Source: Streptococcus sp. 29887
GTDB lineage: Bacteria; Bacillota; Bacilli; Lactobacillales; Streptococcaceae
Reading direction: 5' to 3'
NCBI RefSeq assembly: GCF_032595075.1
Contig: NZ_CP118735.1
Coordinates: forward strand, 958,001-1,022,000
Length of the DNA: 64,000 nt
The notes beneath the pieces are model-generated. The model had not been told where the DNA came from. It did not search any database and was given only the letters and a program-made list of their open reading frames with translations. Below are positions 33,701 through 43,256 of this stretch, one piece after another. The position numbers and the translations under genes are program-made. Within the stretch, counting starts at the first letter, position 1; each line of letters starts with the position of its first letter.

Positions 33701-35114
33701 GGCTCTATAATATCTGTAGTGGGTAAATCCTCTATGGATATTATGGAGTCTTTTTGATTGTAGAAAAAAAGTCCCATATGGCCTATAATGAAAAGCAACC
33801 AAACTCACATTAGAAAGACTCATATGGAACAACTAAATCTTATCACAAATCTTCTCAGAATTAAAGACAAAAATATCACTATCTCTAATGAATATGATAT
33901 GGGAACTCACTTAGAACTTCATGGTCATTTGGATTATACAGCCCCTAAATGTCCCTCCTGCAAGGGACAAATGGCAAAATACGACTTCCAAAAACCCTCC
34001 AAAATTCCCTACCTAGAAACTGCTGGTTATCCCTTGCTTATCCGACTTAGAAAGCGTCGCTTCAAGTGTAAAGATTGCAGAAAAATAGCGGTCGCTGAAA
34101 CTCCTCTTGTCAAGAAGAACCACCAAATCTCCGTCGCTGTTAACCAGAAGATTGCTCAATTACTCATCGAAAATCAAGCAATGACACATATTGCACACAG
34201 GCTATCTATCTCAACCTCATCAGTTATGAGAAAGCTTAATGAGTTCAAGTTTGAAACAGATTGGAATACCTTACCTGAGGTGATGAGCTGGGATGAGTAT
34301 GCCTTCAAAAAGGGGAAAATGAGCTTTATCGCTCAAGATTTCAACTCCCTAAATGTCATAACTATTCTAGACGGAAGAACACAAGCAACCATCCGAAACC
34401 ACTTTCTACGCTATCCTAGAAAGGTTAGAAATCAAGTCAAAGTCATTACCATGGATATGTTTAGTCCTTACTACAAATTGGCTAGACAGCTATTTCCAAA
34501 CACCAAGATTGTTCTGGACCGCTTTCACATTGTGCAGCACCTTAGCCGTGCTATGAACCGCGTTCGTATTCTAATTATGAATCAATTCGACAGAAAATCG
34601 CAGGAATACCGGTCCTTGAAACGCTACTGGAAATTGATACAACAAGATAGCCGTAAACTCAGCGATAAACGATTTTATCGCCCTATGTTTCGCATGCACT
34701 TGACTAACAAGGAAATCCTAGAAAAACTACTGTCTTTTTCAGAGGAACTACGACAGCACTATGAACTCTATCAGCTTCTCTTGTTCCATTTCCAAGAGAA
34801 AAACTCAGATCATTTCTTTGACCTTATCGAACAGGAAATAGCCAATGTTAATCCTATTTTCCAGACGGTATTTAAGACATTTCTAAAGGATAAAGAAAAG
34901 GTTTTAAACGCCATGGAATTGCCTTATTCGAACGCCAAACTGGAAGCTACCAACAATCTCATCAAAGTCATTAAAAGAAATGCCTTTGGTTTCAGGAACT
35001 TTGAAAATTTTAAAAAACGTATTTTGATTGCTTTGAACATAAAGAAAGAGAGAACGAACTTCGTCCTCTCTAGGTGTTAGCTTTTCATCTACCCACTACA
35101 GTTGACAAAGAGCC
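33701..35114. mobile_element. ISL3-family insertion sequence
   Basis: A 1414-bp element. The left end GGCTCTATAATATCTGTAGT and the complement of the right end, GGCTCTTTGTCAACTGTAGT, share GGCTCT and CTGTAGTGGGTA. It is flanked by the 8-bp direct repeat TTTTTTTA, the usual duplication length of ISL3. It holds one full-length transposase gene, apparently intact. Confidence 0.88.
33824..35080 (+). CDS. ISL3-family transposase
   Basis: A 418-residue transposase. The N-terminal zinc-binding region has CPSCKGQMAKYDF and FKCKDCRKIAV; the DDE-type catalytic core follows (SWDEYAFKKGKM, ITMDMFSPYYKLARQLFP, LDRFHIVQHLSRAMNRVR, SNAKLEATNNLIKVIKRNAFG with the Glu). I prefer the ATG at 33824: an earlier in-frame ATG at 33788 lies inside a TATAAT that is the likely -10 box. 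The gene appears complete. Confidence 0.9.
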   Translation: MEQLNLITNLLRIKDKNITISNEYDMGTHLELHGHLDYTAPKCPSCKGQMAKYDFQKPSKIPYLETAGYPLLIRLRKRRFKCKDCRKIAVAETPLVKKNHQISVAVNQKIAQLLIENQAMTHIAHRLSISTSSVMRKLNEFKFETDWNTLPEVMSWDEYAFKKGKMSFIAQDFNSLNVITILDGRTQATIRNHFLRYPRKVRNQVKVITMDMFSPYYKLARQLFPNTKIVLDRFHIVQHLSRAMNRVRILIMNQFDRKSQEYRSLKRYWKLIQQDSRKLSDKRFYRPMFRMHLTNKEILEKLLSFSEELRQHYELYQLLLFHFQEKNSDHFFDLIEQEIANVNPIFQTVFKTFLKDKEKVLNAMELPYSNAKLEATNNLIKVIKRNAFGFRNFENFKKRILIALNIKKERTNFVLSRC

Positions 35115-35122
35115 TTTTTTTA
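35115..35122. repeat. right copy of the ISL3 target duplication
   Basis: TTTTTTTA, directly after the right end of the element and next to the rpsT stop codon. Confidence 0.8.
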
Positions 35123-35356
35123 TTAAGCAAGTTTTGATGCAAGACGTGCTTTGTCGCGGCTTGCTTTGTTTTTGTGAATCAAACCTTTAGTTTCTGCTTT
35201 ATCGATTGCTGAGCTAGCAGCGCGGAAAAGCTCTTCAGATGGGTTAGCTTCAAATGCTTTGATTGCAGTACGCATAGCTGATTTTTGTGCTGAGTTTTTT
35301 TCGTTTTGTTTAACGTTCAATTCAGCGCGTTTGATAGCTGACTTAATGTTTGCCAA
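35123..35356 (-). CDS. rpsT: 30S ribosomal protein S20
   Basis: A 77-residue basic ribosomal protein: [20 protein letters not shown], then [13 protein letters not shown] and [16 protein letters not shown]. The start is a TTG at 35356 with GGAGGTG upstream; no ATG is properly placed. E. coli rpsT also uses UUG, as I recall, as part of its autoregulation. The adjacent IS has separated the gene from its terminator hairpin. Confidence 0.95.
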   Translation of the reverse strand: MANIKSAIKRAELNVKQNEKNSAQKSAMRTAIKAFEANPSEELFRAASSAIDKAETKGLIHKNKASRDKARLASKLA

Positions 35357-35429
35357 TGGTTTCACCTCCACCCTTTCTTGTACTAACTATACCATTATAT
35401 CTGAAAAGATAGGTTTTGACAAGTGAAAT

Positions 35430-36350
35430 TTATTTTTTTAGATAAATTTTATCAATCTCATGGTTATCAGCCTTATGGAGAATAATGTCTGCACGGTTTC
35501 GGGTAGGTTCGATGAACTTTTCCAAATTAGCTAGGTTTATATTTTTCCAAGTATTTTGGGCAATGGCAATGATTTCTGGATAGGTCATCTGAGTAAAACG
35601 ATGGTAGTAGTTGTTTGGGTCATTCTTTGCCAGAGTTAATAATTTTTGGAAACGTTCTAGGTACCAGGTTTCAATATGTTCCACATCGGCATCAACGTAT
35701 ATAGACAAGTCGAAATAATCACTGACATAAAGTCGTTGGTTTTGTGGATTTTGAAACACATTGATCCCCTCGACAATGAGAAAGTCAGGGGCCTTAATTT
35801 CCTGAAGCTGATCCGGTACGATGTCATAAATCTCATGAGAATAGACAGGGATTTGACAATCGTAACCATTTTTTATTTTATCCACGAAATCAATCAATTT
35901 TTCCATATCATAGGACTCTGGAAATCCTTTTTTGTTCAATATCTGGCGCTCTTCCAGAATGGCATTTGGATAGAGGAAGCCATCTGTTGTGACCAATTCA
36001 ACCTTGGCGTGTTTAAAGGTTCGGGCGATTAGGATTTGAAGCAGGCGGCTGGTGGTGGATTTTCCTACGGCCACACTACCAGAAACACCGATAATAAAAG
36101 GCTGAGGCTTGATGGATTTTTGCAGGAAGAGGCTCTTGGTGAAATTGAGGTCCTTTCGAGCCTTCCGATAAATATGAATAAGGTTGATGAGAGGCAGATA
36201 GATGTCCGATACTTCATGCAGTTGGATACGGTCATTGAAACTCTTGATTGAATTGAGCTCTTTTTGGCTCAGGGGAATAGTGGTCTTCCGATGGAGCTGT
36301 TGCCAGGTTTTTCGGTCGATTTCTTCAAAATTTAAAAATTCATTCTTCAT
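35430..36350 (-). CDS. coaA: pantothenate kinase (type I)
   Basis: A 306-residue kinase that phosphorylates pantothenate, the first step of coenzyme A synthesis. The P-loop is [39 protein letters not shown] [16 protein letters not shown] and [11 protein letters not shown] follow the CoaA pattern. Length is typical. It is a lone gene, transcribed toward rpsT and away from the divergent rsmC-like gene. Confidence 0.94.
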   Translation of the reverse strand: MKNEFLNFEEIDRKTWQQLHRKTTIPLSQKELNSIKSFNDRIQLHEVSDIYLPLINLIHIYRKARKDLNFTKSLFLQKSIKPQPFIIGVSGSVAVGKSTTSRLLQILIARTFKHAKVELVTTDGFLYPNAILEERQILNKKGFPESYDMEKLIDFVDKIKNGYDCQIPVYSHEIYDIVPDQLQEIKAPDFLIVEGINVFQNPQNQRLYVSDYFDLSIYVDADVEHIETWYLERFQKLLTLAKNDPNNYYHRFTQMTYPEIIAIAQNTWKNINLANLEKFIEPTRNRADIILHKADNHEIDKIYLKK

Positions 36351-36427
36351 AGTTTATTCTTTCTAATAGAAGTAAGCGTTTTACATAATACTTACATTTT
36401 ATCATATTTTCCAATCTTGCAAAACTC

Positions 36428-36456
36428 TTGAAAACGTTTTTAAGAAATGGTATAAT
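36428..36456 (+). promoter_or_regulatory. promoter of the nucleoside operon with cre-like site
   Basis: TTGAAA (36428-36433), a 17-bp spacer, TATAAT (36451-36456) with upstream TGG. The segment TGAAAACGTTTTTA (36429-36442) matches the CcpA consensus TGWAANCGNTNWCA except at one position. Only 6 bp separate the -10 from the ATG. Confidence 0.65.
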
Positions 36457-36462
36457 CGGAGT

Positions 36463-37053
36463 ATGTCTAATATGTATTATGAAAAGAATCCAAGTGCAGC
36501 ACATGATATTCATGAACTCCGTGTCAGCTTGCTGGATACTCCTATGACTTTCTTAACAGATGCTGGTGTATTTAGTAAGAAAATGGTTGATTATGGAAGT
36601 CAGGTGCTTTTGAATTCCCTGGAACTAGCGAAGGGAAAAACTCTCTTGGATGTAGGATGTGGCTACGGACCTCTGGGATTGACCTTAGCAAAAGTCTATG
36701 ACCTAAATGTTACCATGATTGATGTCAATAGCAGAGCTTTAGAGCTAGCCGAGAAAAATGCTGAGAAAAATGGTGTTTCTGCGACGATTTTCCAATCCGA
36801 TGTCTATGAATCAGTTGAGGGTAGTTTTGATTATGTGATTTCTAACCCTCCCATTCGAGCTGGCAAATCAGTTGTGCATGAAGTGATTACAGGTGCCAAG
36901 GAACATTTGGTTGACGGTGGTAGCCTAACCATTGTCATTCAGAAGAAACAAGGGGCACCGAGCGCTAAAAAACGGATGGAAGAAGTATTTGGAAATTGCC
37001 AGATTATAAAAAAAGATAAGGGATACTATATCCTTGAAAGTGTGAAAGAATGA
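36463..37053 (+). CDS. RsmC-like class I SAM-dependent methyltransferase
   Basis: A 196-residue methyltransferase of the RsmC/RlmG type. The SAM loop is LLDVGCGYGPLGLTLAK, an acidic second motif MIDVNSRALELAEKNA follows, and the catalytic motif is VISNPPIRAGK. Guanine-N2 methylation of 16S rRNA is inferred from the family. The ATG is 6 bp after the -10 box with no ribosome-binding site; an in-frame ATG at 36472 is an alternative. It overlaps pdp by 4 bp and so is in the nucleoside operon. Confidence 0.88.
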   Translation: MSNMYYEKNPSAAHDIHELRVSLLDTPMTFLTDAGVFSKKMVDYGSQVLLNSLELAKGKTLLDVGCGYGPLGLTLAKVYDLNVTMIDVNSRALELAEKNAEKNGVSATIFQSDVYESVEGSFDYVISNPPIRAGKSVVHEVITGAKEHLVDGGSLTIVIQKKQGAPSAKKRMEEVFGNCQIIKKDKGYYILESVKE

Positions 37054-38327
37054 GAGCAGTTGATTTAATTCAGAAAAAACGGGATAGCTTGGAGTTAACC
37101 ACTGAGGAAATCCAGTGGTTGATTAATGGCTATGTGGATGGAAGTGTACCGGATTACCAAATGTCAGCTTTGGCGATGGCCATCTATTTTAAGGGAATGT
37201 CCACACGAGAGATTTCAGATTTGACAATGGCTATGGTGCATTCGGGTGAGGAAATTGACCTTTCAGCGATTGCAGGTGTTAAGGTTGATAAGCACTCAAC
37301 TGGTGGTGTAGGTGATAAGGTTACCTTGATTTTGGCACCGCTTGTGGCAAGTTTTGGTGTTCCCGTTGCAAAGATGAGCGGTCGAGGTCTGGGCCACACA
37401 GGTGGCACACTTGATAAGTTGGAATCTATTAAGGGCTACCAAATCGAAATAAGTCAAGAAGACTTTATCAAGCAAGTTCAGGAAACGGGTGTGGCTGTTA
37501 TCGGTCAATCGGACAATCTGGTTAAGGCTGATAAATTACTTTATGCCCTGCGTGATGTGACGGCAACTGTGGATATCATTCCTCTGATTGCAAGCTCAGT
37601 CATGTCTAAAAAGATTGCGGCAGGTGCCGATGCCATTCTTCTTGATGTAACTGTTGGCGAAGGTGCCTTCATGAAGAACATCGAAGATGCGCGTGTTCTG
37701 GCACGAACTATGGTTGACCTTGGAAAAGCTGTTGGTCGCAAGACAGTGGCTGTCTTGACAGATATGTCCCAGCCAGTAGGTACCTCTATTGGTAACCGCT
37801 TGGAAATTTTGGAAGCCTTGGAAATTCTTCAGGGAAATGGCAGAGCAGATGTGACAGAATTTATCTGTGAATTGGCTCAAATCATGCTCAGTTTGGCAAA
37901 CGTTGAAAAAACGGTTGAAGAAGTTCGTCAGCATATTGATAATGGTGCAGCCCTCAAGAAATTTGAAGAGATGGTTGTAGCTCAGGGCGGAGATTTGGAA
38001 GACTTGTACCGTCCGGTTCAAGTTTCTAATCAGGTTGACGTACTCTCTGATGAAGATGGTTACATCGTTGGACTTCCTGCTTTGGAATTCGGACTATTTG
38101 CTATGAGAATTGGTGCTGGTCGGGCTGTTAAGACAGACGATTTGGACTATGAAACAGGAATTGTCTTCCATAAGAAAGTCGGAGAAGCGATTGCCAAGGG
38201 TGAAAAAATCGCAACAATTTACGCAAATGAAAATATTTCGGAAAATTTGCTTACAAATTTCAAGAAAAATGTTAAAATAGATAAAGTAAGTGTAAAAACG
38301 AAAGAAATCATCGAGATTATTTCTTAA
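37050..38327 (+). CDS. pdp: pyrimidine-nucleoside phosphorylase
   Basis: A 425-residue enzyme that cleaves uridine, deoxyuridine or thymidine to base and (deoxy)ribose-1-phosphate. Conserved motifs: [16 protein letters not shown] (phosphate binding), [19 protein letters not shown] and a C-terminal SxxD region ([14 protein letters not shown]). The ATG overlaps the rsmC-like stop. deoC and cdd downstream continue the pathway. Confidence 0.95.
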   Translation: MRAVDLIQKKRDSLELTTEEIQWLINGYVDGSVPDYQMSALAMAIYFKGMSTREISDLTMAMVHSGEEIDLSAIAGVKVDKHSTGGVGDKVTLILAPLVASFGVPVAKMSGRGLGHTGGTLDKLESIKGYQIEISQEDFIKQVQETGVAVIGQSDNLVKADKLLYALRDVTATVDIIPLIASSVMSKKIAAGADAILLDVTVGEGAFMKNIEDARVLARTMVDLGKAVGRKTVAVLTDMSQPVGTSIGNRLEILEALEILQGNGRADVTEFICELAQIMLSLANVEKTVEEVRQHIDNGAALKKFEEMVVAQGGDLEDLYRPVQVSNQVDVLSDEDGYIVGLPALEFGLFAMRIGAGRAVKTDDLDYETGIVFHKKVGEAIAKGEKIATIYANENISENLLTNFKKNVKIDKVSVKTKEIIEIIS

Positions 38328-38341
38328 TGTACGGAGAAAGT

Positions 38342-39004
38342 ATGAAACTTAATAAATATATCGATCATACCATTTTAAAGCCAGAAACCACTAAAGAACA
38401 GGTTGCTCAGATTTTGGCAGAAGCCAAAGAATATGACTTTGCTAGTGTCTGTGTCAATCCTACTTGGGTAGCCTACGCAGCCCAAGAATTGAAGGATAGT
38501 GACGTAAAAGTTTGTACCGTCATCGGTTTCCCTTTGGGTGCAAACACACCAGCTCTTAAAGCCTTTGAGACCCAAAATGCTATTGAAAACGGTGCTGATG
38601 AAATTGATATGGTCATCAATATCGGCGCTTTGAAGTCTAAAAATGATGAATTGGTCTTAGAAGATATCAAGGCAGTGGTAGAAGCGAGTGGGGAAAAACT
38701 TGTCAAAGTCATTATCGAAACCTGCCTATTGACAGAAGAGGAAAAAGTAAAAGCCTGTCAATTGTCAAAAGAAGCGGGTGCAGATTTTGTCAAGACTTCA
38801 ACAGGCTTCTCAACCGGTGGAGCAACTGTTGAAGATGTTGCACTAATGAGAAAAACGGTTGGACCAGATATGGGTGTTAAAGCATCCGGTGGAGCTCGTT
38901 CTTATGAAGATGCAATTGCCTTCATTGAAGCAGGTGCAACTCGTATCGGAGCTTCTTCAGGTGTAGCCATTATGAAGGGAGAAAAGGCGGATGGCGACTA
39001 CTAA
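38342..39004 (+). CDS. deoC: deoxyribose-phosphate aldolase
   Basis: A 220-residue class I aldolase that splits deoxyribose-5-phosphate into acetaldehyde and glyceraldehyde-3-phosphate. The Schiff-base lysine region is [28 protein letters not shown] and [12 protein letters not shown] also match. ACGGAGAAAG precedes the ATG at 38342. The 3' end overlaps cdd by 14 bp. Confidence 0.95.
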   Translation: MKLNKYIDHTILKPETTKEQVAQILAEAKEYDFASVCVNPTWVAYAAQELKDSDVKVCTVIGFPLGANTPALKAFETQNAIENGADEIDMVINIGALKSKNDELVLEDIKAVVEASGEKLVKVIIETCLLTEEEKVKACQLSKEAGADFVKTSTGFSTGGATVEDVALMRKTVGPDMGVKASGGARSYEDAIAFIEAGATRIGASSGVAIMKGEKADGDY

Positions 39005-39380
39005 TCTGATTGATTTGGTTGTAGAAAATAGCTGTCATGCTTATGTTCCTTATTCTCACTTTCCGGTAAGTGCAGTCTTGGTTGCTAAAGATGGTCAAAT
39101 ATTTACAGGGGTGAATATAGAAAATGCTAGCTTTGGCTTAACAAACTGTGCGGAAAGAACAGCAATCTTTAAGGCTGTTTCTGAGGGAGTCCTTGATTTT
39201 TCTGAAATCGTCATTTATGGTGAAACAGAAAAGCCAATCTCTCCTTGTGGGGCTTGTCGTCAAGTGATGGCAGAATTTTTTGAACAGGATCTAAAAGTGA
39301 CCTTGGTCGCTAAAGATAAATCGACAGTCGAGATGACAGTCGGGGAATTACTTCCATATTCTTTTACAGACTTGACCTAA
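38991..39380 (+). CDS. cdd: cytidine deaminase
   Basis: A 129-residue zinc deaminase converting cytidine and deoxycytidine to uridine and deoxyuridine. The zinc site is NCAERTAIF plus PCGACRQVM, with the active-site Glu in [19 protein letters not shown] and [13 protein letters not shown] are typical of the tetrameric form. It overlaps deoC and precedes bmpA by 81 bp. Confidence 0.95.
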   Translation: MATTNLIDLVVENSCHAYVPYSHFPVSAVLVAKDGQIFTGVNIENASFGLTNCAERTAIFKAVSEGVLDFSEIVIYGETEKPISPCGACRQVMAEFFEQDLKVTLVAKDKSTVEMTVGELLPYSFTDLT

Positions 39381-39461
39381 GTTTGTAAGCCAGTCGTTAG
39401 ACTGAAACCATTTATCATTGCAACGAAATGTTGCCATAGAATTTTTTAGGAGGGTTCAGAA

Positions 39462-40529
39462 ATGAACAAGAAACTTGTTGGTTTGGGTGTTGTATCACTT
39501 GCAGCACTTACTCTTGCTGCCTGCGGTAGCCGTACATCAAATAGCTCATCAAGTAGCGAAACTGCTGAGTCATCAGTAAAAGCTGCGATCGTTACTGATA
39601 TCGGTGGTGTTGATGACCGTTCATTCAACCAATCAGCTTGGGAAGGTTTGACTGCATGGGGTAAAGAAGCTGGTCTTGAAAAAGGTAATGGCTATGACTA
39701 CTTCCAATCAGCTAGCGAATCTGACTATGTAACAAACCTAGATTCAGCTGTTTCAGGTGGTTACAACCTTGTATTTGGTATCGGTTTTGCCTTGGAATCT
39801 GCAATTGCAGAAGTAGCGCCAAATAACACAGATACAAAATATGTTATCGTTGACTCTGTTGTTCCAGACCTTGACAACGTTGTTAGCGTTGGTTTTGCTG
39901 ACCACCAAGCATCATACTTGGCAGGTGTTGCAGCTGCTAAATCAACAAAATCTAACCACGTTGGTTTCATCGGTGGTATGGAAGGTGTCGTAATCGACCG
40001 CTTTGAAGCTGGTTTCGTAGCAGGTGCTAAATCTGTTAACCCATCTATCAAAGTAACAGTTGACTACGCTGGCTCATTTGGTGATGCTGCTAAGGGTCAA
40101 ACACTTGCTGCTGCTCAATACGCTGCAGGTGCTGATGTAATCTTCCACGCATCAGGTGGTACAGGTAACGGTGTATTTGCTGCTGCAAAAGCTGAAAACG
40201 AAACTCGTAACGAAGCTGATAAAGTTTGGGTAATCGGTGTTGACCGTGACCAATCTGCAGAAGGTGAGTACACATCTAAAGATGGTAAAGCTTCTAACTT
40301 CGTATTGGCTTCTACAATCAAAGAGGTTGGTACTGCTGTTAAAGATATCGCAACAAAAGCTGTTGCAGGAGAATTCCCTGGTGGTACTGTAGTTCAATTC
40401 TCATTGAAAGATAAAGGTGTAGAATTGGCTGAAACCAACCTTTCAGAAGATGCTTCAAAAGCTATCGCTGAAGCGAAACAAGCGATCATCGATGGTAAGG
40501 TTGAAGTTCCAGAAACTCCAGAAAACTAA
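39462..40529 (+). CDS. bmpA: nucleoside-binding lipoprotein (BMP family)
   Basis: A 355-residue extracellular nucleoside receptor. Signal peptide with the lipobox TLAAC (Cys20). BMP/PnrA motifs: VTDIGGVDDRSFNQSAWEGL, then VGFADHQASYLAGVAAA and GFIGGMEGVVIDRFEAGF. TAGGAGGG precedes the ATG. It is followed by a set of hairpins and by the three nup genes; together they match the BmpA-NupABC importer of lactic acid bacteria, and they sit next to the matching catabolic genes. Confidence 0.93.
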   Translation: MNKKLVGLGVVSLAALTLAACGSRTSNSSSSSETAESSVKAAIVTDIGGVDDRSFNQSAWEGLTAWGKEAGLEKGNGYDYFQSASESDYVTNLDSAVSGGYNLVFGIGFALESAIAEVAPNNTDTKYVIVDSVVPDLDNVVSVGFADHQASYLAGVAAAKSTKSNHVGFIGGMEGVVIDRFEAGFVAGAKSVNPSIKVTVDYAGSFGDAAKGQTLAAAQYAAGADVIFHASGGTGNGVFAAAKAENETRNEADKVWVIGVDRDQSAEGEYTSKDGKASNFVLASTIKEVGTAVKDIATKAVAGEFPGGTVVQFSLKDKGVELAETNLSEDASKAIAEAKQAIIDGKVEVPETPEN

Positions 40530-40547
40530 TCTTTTGAATTAGAATTT

Positions 40548-40633
40548 TCCGAAGCGGCGGCTGAAATCGGTCGCCCTTTTCGGAGCTGAGAATTTTTCTC
40601 AGTAAAGCCTATCAGAAGCTGGTAGGTTTTACT
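40548..40633 (+). promoter_or_regulatory. three hairpins between bmpA and nupA
   Basis: TCCGAAgcGGCG with CGCCctTTTCGGA (40548-40584), CTGAGAA with TTCTCAG (40586-40602), AGTAAA...CCT with AGG...TTTACT (40601-40633). None is followed by a long T-run, so partial termination or RNA stabilisation to keep bmpA above nupA is more likely than full stop. Confidence 0.55.
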
Positions 40634-40665
40634 GACAAAAATGATAGTCAGAAAGGAAGAAGATT

Positions 40666-42201
40666 ATGACTAGGGATAATGTCATTGAAATGCGCAATAT
40701 TACCAAGATTTTTGGTGAATTTGTAGCAAATGACCACATCAACTTACATGTCAGACGAGGAGAAATCCATGCCCTTCTTGGTGAAAATGGCGCTGGTAAA
40801 TCAACTCTTATGAATATGTTGGCAGGTCTTTTGGAACCTACCAGCGGAGAAATTGCAATTAACGGTGAGGTTGTATCCATTGACTCACCTTCTAAAGCTG
40901 CCCATTTAGGTATTGGTATGGTGCATCAGCACTTTATGCTGGTTGATGCTTTCACAGTTGCTGAAAATATCATTCTTGGTTCTGAAACAACAAAGGCAGG
41001 AGTGATTGACCTCAAAAAAGCCATTGCTGAAATCAAGGAATTGTCAGAGCGTTACGGCCTAGAAGTTGATCCGACAGCTAAAGTAGCAGATATTTCTGTC
41101 GGAGCTCAACAGCGTGTAGAGATTTTGAAGACTCTCTATCGTGGTGCAGACCTCTTGATTTTTGACGAGCCAACGGCTGTTTTGACTCCTGCGGAAATAG
41201 CAGAGCTTCTCAAAATCATGAAGAAATTGATTGAAGAAGGCAAGTCTATCATTCTGATCACTCACAAACTGGATGAAATTCGTGCTGTTGCGGATCGTGT
41301 TACTGTTATTCGTCGTGGTAAATCCATTGAAACTGTTGATGTCGCGGGTGCAACCAATGAAGACTTGGCTGAGTGGATGGTTGGACGTTCTGTATCTTTC
41401 AAAACAGAAAAAATCCCTTCAAATCCTAAGGAAGTTATTCTGTCTATCAAGGATTTGGTAGTAAACGAAAACCGTGGCATTCCGGCAGTTAAAGGCCTTA
41501 ATCTTGAAGTTCGAGCTGGTGAAGTCGTTGGTATTGCCGGTATTGATGGAAATGGTCAGAGCGAGCTTATCCAAGCCATTACAGGTTTGCGTAAGGTTAA
41601 ATCAGGTTCCATTACCATCAAGGGTGAGGAAGTTGTTGGTAAAACACCTCGTAAAATCACTGAGATGCAGGTCAGCCACGTTCCTGAAGACCGTCACCGT
41701 GATGGTTTGGTTTTGCAAATGTCTGTTGCAGAAAATATTGCTTTGCAGACATACTATAAGGAGCCAAACTCTAAGAATGGTATTCTGAATTACAATATTA
41801 TCAATGAAAAGGCACGTCAGCTAATGGAAGAGTTCGATGTGCGTGGTGCCAGTGAGTTAGTTCCTTCTAAGGCCTTGTCAGGTGGTAACCAGCAGAAAGC
41901 CATTATCGCCCGTGAAATTGACCGTAACCCAGATCTTCTCATCGTTAGCCAACCAACTCGTGGTTTAGACGTCGGCGCTATCGAGTACATTCGTAAACGT
42001 TTGATTGCAGAGCGTGACAAGGGCAAGGCAGTTCTTGTTGTCAGCTTTGAATTGGATGAAATTTTGGATGTTTCAGACCGCATTGCTGTTATCCATGACG
42101 GTACTATCCATGGTATTGTCGATCCTGCGACTACAAATAAGCAGGAGTTGGGTGTCTTGATGGCAGGTGGAAAATTAGAGAAGGGAGAAAGTCATGCCTA
42201 A
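40666..42201 (+). CDS. nupA: nucleoside ABC transporter ATP-binding protein (double ABC domain)
   Basis: A 511-residue ATPase with two ABC domains, like sugar and nucleoside importers. Domain 1 has Walker A LGENGAGKST, signature-like SVGAQQRVEI and Walker B LIFDEPTAVLTP. Domain 2 starts near residue 260 with GIDGNGQSELI (divergent P-loop), signature LSGGNQQK and LLIVSQPTRGLD, where the Walker B neighbour is Gln instead of Glu. Such asymmetry is usual in this family. Its stop overlaps nupB by 8 bp. Confidence 0.92.
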   Translation: MTRDNVIEMRNITKIFGEFVANDHINLHVRRGEIHALLGENGAGKSTLMNMLAGLLEPTSGEIAINGEVVSIDSPSKAAHLGIGMVHQHFMLVDAFTVAENIILGSETTKAGVIDLKKAIAEIKELSERYGLEVDPTAKVADISVGAQQRVEILKTLYRGADLLIFDEPTAVLTPAEIAELLKIMKKLIEEGKSIILITHKLDEIRAVADRVTVIRRGKSIETVDVAGATNEDLAEWMVGRSVSFKTEKIPSNPKEVILSIKDLVVNENRGIPAVKGLNLEVRAGEVVGIAGIDGNGQSELIQAITGLRKVKSGSITIKGEEVVGKTPRKITEMQVSHVPEDRHRDGLVLQMSVAENIALQTYYKEPNSKNGILNYNIINEKARQLMEEFDVRGASELVPSKALSGGNQQKAIIAREIDRNPDLLIVSQPTRGLDVGAIEYIRKRLIAERDKGKAVLVVSFELDEILDVSDRIAVIHDGTIHGIVDPATTNKQELGVLMAGGKLEKGESHA

Positions 42202-43255
42202 GAAATATCACAATGTGGCCCTTCCATTTTTGGCAGTATTTTCTGGTCTGTTGTTAGGTGCCATTATCATGCTTGTCTTCGGTTATGACCCAATTTGGGG
42301 CTACGAAGAACTATTCTATTCAGCTTTTGGTAATGTAAAATCAATTGGTGAAATTTTCCGTGCTATGGCACCACTGATTTTTACCGCTTTAGGTTTCGCA
42401 GTGGCTAGCCGTGCTGGTTTCTTCAACGTCGGTTTGCCTGGTCAAGCCTATGTGGGCTGGGTATTCGCAGGCTGGTTTGCCTTGTCAAATCCAGATTTGC
42501 CTCGTCCAGTTCTTATTTTAGCGACAGTAGTTATTGCCATGATTGCTGGTGGTATAGCTGGTTCTATTCCAGGTATCTTGCGTGCCTATCTTGGTACCAG
42601 TGAAGTTATCGTCACAATCATGATGAACTACATCTTGCTTTACTCATGTAACTATATCATTCGGGAAATATTTGCTGATGATTTGATGAAGAATACGGAT
42701 TCGACGATCAACGTTTCAGCCAATGCTTCTTACCAGACAGAATGGCTCCGCGCTTTGACAGACAATTCACGGATGAACTTGGGTATCTTCTTTGCAATTA
42801 TAGCTGTCTTGGTCATCTGGTTCTTGTTAACTAAAACAACACTTGGTTTTGAAATCCGTTCGGTTGGTTTGAATCCAACGGCATCTGACTACGCAGGTAT
42901 GTCAGCTAAACGTACCATCATTCTTTCAATGGTTATCTCAGGTGCCCTTGCGGGTCTTGCTGGTGCTATCCAGGGTCTTGGGACCTTCCAAAATGTCTAC
43001 ATTCAAAGTGGTAACTTGGATATTGGTTTCAACGGTATGTCTGTTGCCCTCTTGGCTTCAAACTCACCACTCGGTATCCCATTGGCAGCCTTCTTATTTG
43101 GTGTTCTCTCTGTTGGGGCACCAGGTATGGTTCGTGCCCAAATTCCACCTGAATTGATTAACGTTGTTACAGCATCCATCATCTTCTTTATCGGTGTGAA
43201 ATTTATCTTTGAGCAATTGCTTAAAGCAAAAAATAAAGCGAAAGGAGCGAAATAA
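42194..43255 (+). CDS. nupB: nucleoside ABC transporter permease
   Basis: A 353-residue integral membrane permease of the BPD_transp_2 family, with about nine or ten hydrophobic segments. Typical motifs: SRAGFFNVGLPGQAYVGWV and LGTSEVIVTIMMNYILLY, and the late GFNGMSVALLASNSPLG. AGGGAG precedes the ATG. It pairs with the next permease to form the channel for nucleosides. Confidence 0.9.
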   Translation: MPKKYHNVALPFLAVFSGLLLGAIIMLVFGYDPIWGYEELFYSAFGNVKSIGEIFRAMAPLIFTALGFAVASRAGFFNVGLPGQAYVGWVFAGWFALSNPDLPRPVLILATVVIAMIAGGIAGSIPGILRAYLGTSEVIVTIMMNYILLYSCNYIIREIFADDLMKNTDSTINVSANASYQTEWLRALTDNSRMNLGIFFAIIAVLVIWFLLTKTTLGFEIRSVGLNPTASDYAGMSAKRTIILSMVISGALAGLAGAIQGLGTFQNVYIQSGNLDIGFNGMSVALLASNSPLGIPLAAFLFGVLSVGAPGMVRAQIPPELINVVTASIIFFIGVKFIFEQLLKAKNKAKGAK

Positions 43256-43256
43256 G

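Noticed and set aside
33788-33823. Upstream start of the ISL3 transposase
   Set aside because: The ATG is part of the TATAAT -10 box, so it could not be in the mRNA; 33824 fits the family start.
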